Source: UBA8437 sp003445035 | GTDB lineage: Bacteria; Planctomycetota; Planctomycetia; Planctomycetales; Planctomycetaceae | NCBI GenBank assembly: GCA_937901285.1 | Contig: CALCHI010000103.1 | Location: 1-24,020 of the forward strand | Length of the DNA stretch: 24,020 bases | Reading direction: 5' to 3' | The notes under the pieces: generated by a model | Told to the model about the DNA's origin: nothing | Databases searched by the model: none | The model's input: the letters and a program-made list of their open reading frames with translations, nothing else | Translations under genes and position numbers: made by a program | In this document: piece after piece, positions 1 to 6,525 of the stretch | How positions within the stretch are numbered: position 1 is the stretch's first letter | How the letters are laid out: the number at the start of each line of letters is the position of its first letter

Positions 1-1310
1 GATACGGAGACGATACGGCCATCGGTGGTGCCGGGGCGGACTTCATCAATGCCAATACCGGAGATGACCTGGTGGATGGTGGTGATGGAGATGACCGGCT
101 TCGGGGTGCCGAAGGGGACGACACCATCTCTGGTGGGGCGGGTGACGACGAGCTGAATGAGAATCTTGCTGTCGGAACTTTGATCCTCGACGACACGACC
201 CTCAGTGGAGATCTCGGAGACAAGGAACTCAGCGGGATTGAAAGTGCTGTTCTCAATGGCAGGGCCGGTGCCAATATCGATCAGGGCGAGAACTTCTTCA
301 GTGCCACCATGGCCACGATTCCCGTGACGATGATTGGCGGCAAGGGGAACGACACGATGATCGGTGGGCAGGCCGCCGACTTCCTCAACGGCAACGGAGG
401 CAACGACAGGCTGGACGGAGGCCCGGGCGGCGATTCCGTTTGTGGCGGAGCCGGCAAGGACTTTATCGTCGGTGGTGAAGGCAACGACACGCTGGAGGGC
501 CAGGGGGCTAACGACACGATCCGCGGTGGACCCGGCGACGACAGCCTCGACGGCGGTGCCAACGGTTTCGATCGGGTGTTCGAATCGGGTGACGTGAACA
601 TCACGATTGACGACTCCCAGATGAGCGGAGGGCTCGGGACAGACGCGATCAGCAACTTCGAAGAAGTGAAGTTCTCGGGAGGTTCTGCCGGGAACAACTT
701 CGACGCCAGTGGGTTCTCGGGGCGAGCCGTGTTGTGGGGAGGCCCCGGGGCCGACACCCTCACCGGTACGGGCAGCGCCGACCGGATCAACGGTGGCCCG
801 GGCGACGACAGTCTTGTTGGAGGCGGGGCGTCCGACACGATGTTCGGCGGATCCGGGAACGACACCATCGAGGGAGACGGCGGGGACGATGTCCTTTATG
901 GACAGCGAGACGACGACTCGTTGAAAGGCGGGCTCGGCGAAGACTCACTGCTCGGCGACGATGGGGACGACACCATCAACGGCGGAGAAGGCAACGATAC
1001 GCTGCGAGGCGGAGCCGGGGCGGATGGACTGTCCGGGTGGACCGGCGACGATGTCCTCAATGGCAATTCGGGTCGCGACATCCTGGTCGGGGGCACCGGG
1101 GATGACCGGCTGTTTGGCGGTAACGACCGGGACAGCATCCTGGGTGAGGACGGCGACGACTTCATCAAGGGGCAGTCCGATGAAGATGTGCTTTCCGGCG
1201 GCACCGGTGACGACAAGGGTGTGGACTTCGCTGTTTCAGCCATGGGGAATCTGCCGATCGAGATCGACGAGGAGTTCACCTTCTACGACACGTGGATCGA
1301 TAACGTCTGA
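1..1310 (+). CDS. RTX-type calcium-binding repeat protein (5' partial)
   Basis: The reading frame (third frame) is open from the left edge, so the start lies outside the window; the GTG at 72 is only an internal candidate. The protein is almost entirely glycine/aspartate-rich nonapeptides of the form GGxGxDxLx, for example GGAGDDEL, GGEGNDTL and GGTGDDRL. In RTX proteins these fold into a parallel beta-roll that binds calcium outside the cell. Two stretches break the pattern (about 153-330 and 565-760) and resemble each other. The last 35 or so residues lack repeats and are acidic (ending in DTWIDNV). No catalytic domain is visible, so this could be an adhesin, surface-layer or matrix protein, or the repeat tail of an enzyme encoded to the left. 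The next gene starts 35 bases downstream with no terminator seen between. Confidence 0.9.
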   Translation, partial: YGDDTAIGGAGADFINANTGDDLVDGGDGDDRLRGAEGDDTISGGAGDDELNENLAVGTLILDDTTLSGDLGDKELSGIESAVLNGRAGANIDQGENFFSATMATIPVTMIGGKGNDTMIGGQAADFLNGNGGNDRLDGGPGGDSVCGGAGKDFIVGGEGNDTLEGQGANDTIRGGPGDDSLDGGANGFDRVFESGDVNITIDDSQMSGGLGTDAISNFEEVKFSGGSAGNNFDASGFSGRAVLWGGPGADTLTGTGSADRINGGPGDDSLVGGGASDTMFGGSGNDTIEGDGGDDVLYGQRDDDSLKGGLGEDSLLGDDGDDTINGGEGNDTLRGGAGADGLSGWTGDDVLNGNSGRDILVGGTGDDRLFGGNDRDSILGEDGDDFIKGQSDEDVLSGGTGDDKGVDFAVSAMGNLPIEIDEEFTFYDTWIDNV

Positions 1311-1345
1311 TCGGGGCGGCGGCGATCAGGAGGGCACGCAGGGCG

Positions 1346-2674
1346 ATGTGTGCCGGGACGGTGATGATGGCGGCTGTCGAGATCATCGCGCGCAAAAGAG
1401 CGGGCGAGAAACTCCGCCGAACAGACCTCCAGGAGTTCATCCAGGGGGCTGCAGGGGGCGGATGGCCTGGCGAGCAGCTGGCCGCCATGCTGATGGCAAT
1501 AGCATTGGTCGGCCTGGACCCCGAGGAGACCAGCTGGCTGGTGGCAGCGATGGCCGGCAGCGGGCGTCGGATAAGCCCCGAGAGGTTTGATCGTCCGGCG
1601 GTGGACAAGCATTCCACCGGTGGTGTCGGGGACAAGGCGTCCCTGGTGATTGCCCCGTTGGCGGCAGCGTGTGGGGTGGATGTCCCGATGATCTCTGGAC
1701 GCGGCCTTGGTCACACGGGGGGCACGTTGGACAAGCTGGAGTCGGTCCCGGGGTTTCGGGTCGGGCTGTCGGTCGACGAGTTGGTGGAAACCGTGCGAAC
1801 GGCCGGGTGCGCCATCTGTGGTGCCAGCGAAGAAATGGCGCCCGCTGACGCCGTGTTGTACGCGCTCCGTGATGCCACGGCGACGGTGGACAGCGTACCG
1901 TTGATCTGCGGCTCGATTCTCAGCAAGAAACTGGCCGAGGGGATTGTGGGACTTGTACTGGACGTGAAATGCGGGGCCGGCGCGGTTTTCAGCGACTTTG
2001 ACGACGCGGATACACTGGGGCGAGCTCTGGTCGAGTCCGGGACATCCTCCGGATTGCCCACGGTGGCGTTGGTGACCGATATGGATGCTCCACTGGGAAT
2101 GGCCGTTGGCAACGCGATTGAGGTCGCCGAAGCCATCGACTGTCTGCGAGGTCACGGTCCCGCAGACCTCCGTGAACTCTCGGTGCAAATCGTTGCTCGA
2201 ATGCTCGTGGCCGGTGGCGTGAGTGACGATCTGGAGAAGTCTGTGGCGCGGGCAGTGGCGGCCCTGGACGCAGGGGCCGGCCTGGAGCGATTTGAGATGA
2301 TGTTGATCGCCCAGGGAGGCGATCCCCGGGTGGTGTCCGAGCCGAGCCGACTCGGGCGAGCTGTCAGGATGAGGACCGTTGAAGCGGATCGAAGTGGCTG
2401 GCTGAATCGCCTGGATGCTTTGCAGATCGGGCGAGCCGTTGCGCGGTTGGGCGGTGCACGGTGTCGAGACGACGGCCGAATCGATTTGGCGGCAGGCATT
2501 CGGATACGGGTCCCGGTCGGAGCTGAGGTTGTCGCCGGGGACGGCGTACTGGAACTGCAGGCCGCGGATGAGGATCTGCTGGAATCGGCTGCAGAGTATG
2601 CGAGGGCGGCGATGACGATCACTGACGAGCCGGGCGTGCCTCGGCGGTTGGTCCTCGGTACGATCGAGTCGTAA
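1346..2674 (+). CDS. deoA: Thymidine / pyrimidine-nucleoside phosphorylase
   Basis: Cleaves thymidine, deoxyuridine or uridine with phosphate to free base and (deoxy)ribose-1-phosphate; cytosolic. The phosphate-binding segment KHSTGGVGDK is at residues 88-97 and the family signature SGRGLGHTGGTLDKLE at 117-132. An N-terminal helical segment with IIARKRAGEKL matches the start of the family, and the length (442 aa) is normal. The family usually begins just before this helix, so ATG 1364 or 1367 may be the true start; ATG 1346 is kept because AGGAGG lies at 1328-1333, although the spacing is long. First gene of a salvage cluster with a nucleoside transporter 20 bases downstream and cytidine deaminase after that. 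DeoA versus Pdp specificity cannot be told from sequence alone. Confidence 0.95.
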   Translation: MCAGTVMMAAVEIIARKRAGEKLRRTDLQEFIQGAAGGGWPGEQLAAMLMAIALVGLDPEETSWLVAAMAGSGRRISPERFDRPAVDKHSTGGVGDKASLVIAPLAAACGVDVPMISGRGLGHTGGTLDKLESVPGFRVGLSVDELVETVRTAGCAICGASEEMAPADAVLYALRDATATVDSVPLICGSILSKKLAEGIVGLVLDVKCGAGAVFSDFDDADTLGRALVESGTSSGLPTVALVTDMDAPLGMAVGNAIEVAEAIDCLRGHGPADLRELSVQIVARMLVAGGVSDDLEKSVARAVAALDAGAGLERFEMMLIAQGGDPRVVSEPSRLGRAVRMRTVEADRSGWLNRLDALQIGRAVARLGGARCRDDGRIDLAAGIRIRVPVGAEVVAGDGVLELQAADEDLLESAAEYARAAMTITDEPGVPRRLVLGTIES

Positions 2675-2694
2675 TCTTCCGCAGAGCCGAATTC

Positions 2695-4011
2695 ATGACG
2701 ATCGTTCGCGGGCTGACCGGCCTGTTGTTCTTCTGTCTGGTGGCGTGGGGTTTGTCGTCGGAGCGACGGAGGTTTCCGTGGCGAATCACGATTTTCGGCT
2801 TGGTGATGCAGGCGGCGCTGGGCTGGGCCATCCTGGGCACGGACACTGGTGGGCAGGTATTTGAGTATCTTTCGGCCGCGGTTCAAAAGTTGATCGAGAT
2901 GGCTGAGCCCGGGGCGAAACTGGTGTTTGGGCCCCTGGCGGATCCGGCGGTGATGGAGCAGGCTGTCGGACCCAAGCATGCGTTCGTGTTCGCTTTTGCC
3001 GGACGCGGACTGGTGGCAATCATATTTTTCTCGGCACTGATGGGTGTGCTGTATCACATCGGAGTGATGCAGGTGCTGGTGTATGGGTTGGCGCGTTTGA
3101 TGAGCGCGGTGCTTGGAGTGTCTGGCTCGGAATCCATGGCGATGGCGGCCAACGTGTTTGTTGGGCAGACCGAGGCGCCGCTGGTGGTACGTCCGTATAT
3201 CGAGAAGATGACGGCGTCGGAACTGAATGCCTTGATGACCGGCGGGTTTGCCACGATCGCGGGTTCGGTTCTCGCCGTGTACATCGGAGTTCTGGGCGAG
3301 GAATATGGCCCGCACCTTTTGGCGGCTTCGGTAATGAGTGCGCCGGCGGCGTTCCTTATCGCGAAGATCATGTTGCCGGAGTGCGAACAGTCGGAGACTG
3401 GCGGAAGGGTTGAGTTTCGCCTGGAACGGACTGCCACCAACCTGGTGGAGGCGGCTGCCAATGGCACAACTGACGGGTTGAAGCTGTGGCTGAACGTGAT
3501 AGCGATGCTGATCGCTTTCACAGGGTTGGTGGCTCTCCTGGACCTGGTCCTGGGGGCGATTGGTGGTGGCATCGCTTCGAGCAGTCTGGGCCAGTCGGTC
3601 CCACTGCTCGGTGATGCGTTACAGGACCTTTCGCTGCAAAAACTCTTTGGCTGGGTGCTTTCGCCGGTGGCATGGTTGATGGGTGTCGATGGCGCCCACG
3701 ACTGCCAACTGTTCGGCGGATTGCTGGGAGCCAAAGTGGCTGTCAACGAATTCGTGGCTTTCACACAGTTGCAGTCCATGCTGCCCTCGGCCGGTGCCGA
3801 GATGGTGTTCGAAAGTGAAAAGTCCGCCAAGATGGCCGCATACGCGTTATGTGGTTTCGCCAACTTCGCGTCGATCGGGATTCAGATTGGCGGAATCACC
3901 CCGTTGGCACCGTCCCGGAAAATCGATCTCGCAAGGCTGGCGCCGCGGGCCATGCTCGGTGGCGCGATGGCCTCGTGGATGACGGCGACGATGGCCGGGA
4001 TGTTCCTGTAA
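2695..4011 (+). CDS. nupC: Concentrative nucleoside transporter (CNT/NupC family)
   Basis: Inner-membrane cation-coupled nucleoside importer. Hydrophobic segments run along the whole 438-residue protein. Family hallmarks are the stretch ESMAMAANVFVGQTEAPL (about 146-163, with the substrate-binding GQTEAP motif) and GGFATIAGSVLAVYI (about 183-197). The region near FGWVLSPVAWLMGV and the late segment FANFASIGIQIGGITPL also follow CNT proteins. It sits 20 bases after thymidine phosphorylase and 31 bases before cytidine deaminase, so it probably supplies substrates to both. No strong ribosome-binding site precedes ATG 2695. The symbol is by family; whether it prefers pyrimidine or all nucleosides is not shown. 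Confidence 0.93.
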   Translation: MTIVRGLTGLLFFCLVAWGLSSERRRFPWRITIFGLVMQAALGWAILGTDTGGQVFEYLSAAVQKLIEMAEPGAKLVFGPLADPAVMEQAVGPKHAFVFAFAGRGLVAIIFFSALMGVLYHIGVMQVLVYGLARLMSAVLGVSGSESMAMAANVFVGQTEAPLVVRPYIEKMTASELNALMTGGFATIAGSVLAVYIGVLGEEYGPHLLAASVMSAPAAFLIAKIMLPECEQSETGGRVEFRLERTATNLVEAAANGTTDGLKLWLNVIAMLIAFTGLVALLDLVLGAIGGGIASSSLGQSVPLLGDALQDLSLQKLFGWVLSPVAWLMGVDGAHDCQLFGGLLGAKVAVNEFVAFTQLQSMLPSAGAEMVFESEKSAKMAAYALCGFANFASIGIQIGGITPLAPSRKIDLARLAPRAMLGGAMASWMTATMAGMFL

Positions 4012-4031
4012 TCCGACAGAAGTGGCATGGC

Positions 4032-4036
4032 AGGAG
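4032..4036 (+). promoter_or_regulatory. Ribosome binding site deciding the cdd start
   Basis: AGGAG directly touches ATG 4037 but lies six bases before the in-frame GTG 4043, which favours the GTG as start. Sequence-based inference only. Confidence 0.5.
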
Positions 4037-4042
4037 ATGGCT

Positions 4043-4453
4043 GTGGAAGAACTTATCGCCAAGGCTGCCGAGGCACGCGGGCGTGCCCACGCGCCCTATT
4101 CCGGATTCGCCGTGGGCGCTGCAATTGAGGCGGACGACGGTCGGATCGTCGTCGGGTGCAATGTCGAGAACGCGAGTTTTGGGCTGGGTGTCTGTGCCGA
4201 GCGGGCGGCAGTGACGGCAGCCGTCAGCCAGGGAGTCTCCGGTTGGCGGCGGATTGCCGTGGTGGCCGACTCCACTGAGCCGGTGGCACCGTGTGGTGCG
4301 TGTCGCCAGGTGTTGGCCGAATTCTGTGACGAACTGGAGATCGTACTGGCCGATAGCAACGGGGTGCGGATGGTGACGCAGTTGAGCGAATTGCTGCCTC
4401 GGCCATTCGGAGCCAATCAGCTGGGTGGCGACGAACACCAGGACCGGCCTTAG
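4043..4453 (+). CDS. cdd: Cytidine deaminase
   Basis: Hydrolytic deamination of cytidine or deoxycytidine to uridine or deoxyuridine; cytosolic, zinc-dependent. From the GTG at 4043 the protein is 136 aa, typical of the small tetrameric class. The zinc and catalytic motif CAE is at residues 51-53 (inside NVENASFGLGVCAER) and PCGAC at 83-87 gives the other two cysteine ligands. The N-terminal APYSGFAVGAA segment is also typical. Start choice: AGGAG at 4032-4036 is six bases before GTG 4043 but directly abuts ATG 4037, so GTG fits better; the frame also reads back to GTG 4022. It would feed uridine to the phosphorylase two genes upstream. The mutY start is 17 bases after its stop. Confidence 0.93.
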   Translation: MEELIAKAAEARGRAHAPYSGFAVGAAIEADDGRIVVGCNVENASFGLGVCAERAAVTAAVSQGVSGWRRIAVVADSTEPVAPCGACRQVLAEFCDELEIVLADSNGVRMVTQLSELLPRPFGANQLGGDEHQDRP

Positions 4454-4470
4454 AGTTGGCAGGCTTGACT

Positions 4471-5583
4471 ATGGAACGGGATGCGGTGAGTGGCGAATGG
4501 GTTGCCCGGTTTCGCCGCAATGTCCGCCGCTGGTACGCACGTTGCGGCCGCGACTTGCCCTGGGTGGGTGAGAGAGATCCGTATGTTGTCTGGGTTCGCG
4601 AGATCATGCTGCAGCAGACGACCGTTACGGCCGTCGTGCCATATCTCGACAGATTTCTCAAACGGTTTCCGACCGTGGAGAGTTTGGCGGGGGCCGAGTC
4701 CGCCGAGGTGCTTCGGGTTTGGGAGGGATTGGGTTACTACAGCCGGGCGAGAAATCTGAGCCGCGGGGCGAAAATGATCGTCGAGGAATGGGGAGGGCAA
4801 TGGCGAAACACAGCGACGGAATTGCAGTCCCTGCCGGGTGTCGGGCCGTACACGGCAGGTGCGATTGCCTCTTTTGCGTTCGATCAATCGGCGGGAATCG
4901 TCGAGGCGAATACGGCTCGGTTCTACGCGAGGCTTTTGGCCCTGAGATCTGACCTGCACAGTGGTGAGGGGCGTCGTCAGTTGTGGTCATTGGCCGAACG
5001 GATTGTTCCGCGGGATCGCCCAGGCGAATTCAACCAGGCGCTTATCGATCTCGGGGCGACCGTCTGTGGTGTCACGCCCCAATGCCAGGAGTGTCCGGTG
5101 CGGGGATCTTGTCGATCCCTCGAACTGGGGGAAGTCGAGCGTATCCCGGCCCGCGCATCTCGTCGTGATGTGACGGATGTGTTTGAACTCCTGGTGGTTA
5201 TGCGGCGGGGCAAACGTCTGTTGTTGATCCAGCACCCCGATGGAGAGAGATGGGGCGGAATGTGGGGGTTTCCGGCATTGTCGCGGGATCGTGCCCTGGC
5301 AAGAAGTCGATTCGACGAACGGCTGATTGAATCCGAGGTGGCCGATTGGGGCTGTGACGTCGAGTTTCAGGAGTGGATGGACGAGTTCCAACATGGGGTG
5401 ACACGTTTTCGGCTTCATCTTCAGCCGATTGTCGCGATGTGGCGCTCCGGAAGCTGGGAGGGTCCCGTGACTGCCGAATGGGTGGGAATTGACGAGTTGG
5501 CGACAAGGCCGCTGTCGGTGGCAGGGAGGCGCGTCGCTACACGTGTAGAGCGGATCCTGCGGCACAATGGGGCGCAGGCGTGA
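4471..5583 (+). CDS. mutY: A/G-specific adenine glycosylase MutY
   Basis: Removes adenine mispaired with 8-oxoguanine in base-excision repair. From ATG 4471 the protein is 370 aa. The catalytic glutamate is E44 in VREIMLQQT. The helix-hairpin-helix LPGVGPYTAG is at 121-130, with Tyr127 where bifunctional glycosylases have Lys. The iron-sulphur cysteines are C199, C205, C208 and C214. A C-terminal MutT-like 8-oxoG recognition domain starts near 235, with RWGGMWGFPAL at 260-270. Two departures: Glu145 (IVEANTAR) stands where most MutY have the catalytic Asp of DGNV, and the first cysteine spacing is C-X5-C instead of C-X6-C. An in-frame TTG at 4456 would add five residues. It follows cdd closely and is probably co-transcribed. 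Confidence 0.95.
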   Translation: MERDAVSGEWVARFRRNVRRWYARCGRDLPWVGERDPYVVWVREIMLQQTTVTAVVPYLDRFLKRFPTVESLAGAESAEVLRVWEGLGYYSRARNLSRGAKMIVEEWGGQWRNTATELQSLPGVGPYTAGAIASFAFDQSAGIVEANTARFYARLLALRSDLHSGEGRRQLWSLAERIVPRDRPGEFNQALIDLGATVCGVTPQCQECPVRGSCRSLELGEVERIPARASRRDVTDVFELLVVMRRGKRLLLIQHPDGERWGGMWGFPALSRDRALARSRFDERLIESEVADWGCDVEFQEWMDEFQHGVTRFRLHLQPIVAMWRSGSWEGPVTAEWVGIDELATRPLSVAGRRVATRVERILRHNGAQA

Positions 5584-5594
5584 GCCCCATGGGA

Positions 5595-5622
5595 TTGTCG
5601 ATGTAGAACAGTGAGCTAGGAT
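5595..5622 (+). promoter_or_regulatory. Possible sigma70-type promoter upstream of the 5716 gene
   Basis: TTGTCG (5595-5600) and TAGGAT (5617-5622) are separated by 16 bases in the 132-base gap between mutY and the next gene. Both hexamers match the consensus at four of six positions. Prediction by eye only. Confidence 0.35.
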
Positions 5623-5715
5623 GTTCGGGGGTGTGGAATCCGCTTGACGGAACGGGCGGCTGGTTGCGAGGGGCGAAACCGTTGACGATTCGTTAAACGG
5701 AAGACGAGGCAGTCT

Positions 5716-6525
5716 GTGAAACGCATCCGAACTCATCTGCAGCAGCCCGATGCGTGGTGGTCGTTGCCAGGCGACCGACAGGTGAGACGGGCGGGGCTGA
5801 CCGGCGTGAGCGGATCGTTTTTACTGCACGTGGTGACGTTGTTGGCGCTGTCGCTGCTGGTGTTGGACCAGTGGAACGACCCATCGCCGTTGTCGACGGA
5901 ATGGACGCAGTCGGATGAGGGGCCACCGTCCTTGCCGGAATCCGCTGCCGGACCGCTGGAAATCGAGTCTGCCGTCAATCGGAAGAGCCAGTCAGCCAAG
6001 ATCGACACGGCCCTCCTGGAGGGCCGGGAACATGTTCTCGAGGATTCGCTTTCGGAGGTGATGGCCGAGATCGTGTCGGATTTCGATGCGAACAATCCAA
6101 ACTCCGGCGGGTCGGTTCTGAAAGCTCCGGATGGAAGTCGCGTCGTCAAAAAAGGCAGTTTCTCGGTGTGGACTGTGCCCAAGGATCCGTTACCTGAGCA
6201 GGAGTACCAGATCGTGATCCAGGTTCGGCTGCCGAATTACGTGCGTCGCTACCGCGCCACGGATTTGTCCGGGGAAGTTGAGGGGAGCGACAGATACCGA
6301 CAGAAGATCCCATGGGATCCGAGGTGGAAGAATCGGACCGACGTTGCGTTGACCGTAAAAAAAGGACGATTGGTGGCACTTCGTCGCGGTGACTTTCTTC
6401 CCGTACGTGATCGGATTGCGCAACTGGTGATACGGGTTCCTGCGGCAAAGAAACTGGTCCGCGACAAGATTCGGATCCAGTCGAAATTGCTCAAGGAGCA
6501 GCAGTTACTGGAGATCGTGTTCTAG
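5716..6525 (+). CDS. Membrane-anchored protein of unknown function
   Basis: Not recognised as a named family. The 269-residue protein has a short charged cytoplasmic N-terminus and one membrane segment (about 32-50, SFLLHVVTLLALSLLVL). A polar, proline- and serine-rich linker follows (about 52-90), then an acidic region and a mixed C-terminal domain (about 135-269) containing SFSVWTVPKDPLPEQEYQ and a basic tail. The topology, one N-terminal anchor plus a linker and a periplasmic domain, recalls TonB-like or secretion-linked proteins, but no TonB motif is seen. The GTG start is supported by GAGG at 5706-5709, six bases upstream. From memory, similar proteins occur in planctomycete genomes. Its 3' end overlaps the converging phosphodiesterase gene by 35 bases. 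Confidence 0.75.
   Translation: MKRIRTHLQQPDAWWSLPGDRQVRRAGLTGVSGSFLLHVVTLLALSLLVLDQWNDPSPLSTEWTQSDEGPPSLPESAAGPLEIESAVNRKSQSAKIDTALLEGREHVLEDSLSEVMAEIVSDFDANNPNSGGSVLKAPDGSRVVKKGSFSVWTVPKDPLPEQEYQIVIQVRLPNYVRRYRATDLSGEVEGSDRYRQKIPWDPRWKNRTDVALTVKKGRLVALRRGDFLPVRDRIAQLVIRVPAAKKLVRDKIRIQSKLLKEQQLLEIVF

Noticed and set aside
281..868. 195-codon open frame on the minus strand inside the RTX gene
   Set aside because: Proline/serine-rich mirror of the glycine/aspartate repeats; arises from the high-GC repeat codons.
72..1240. Tandem DNA repeats or a CRISPR-like array
   Set aside because: The repeats are at protein level (RTX nonapeptides) with diverged DNA; there are no identical repeats with unique spacers.
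1283..2188. 301-codon open frame on the minus strand over thymidine phosphorylase
   Set aside because: Antisense to a clearly conserved gene, no domain visible, composition typical of a shadow frame.
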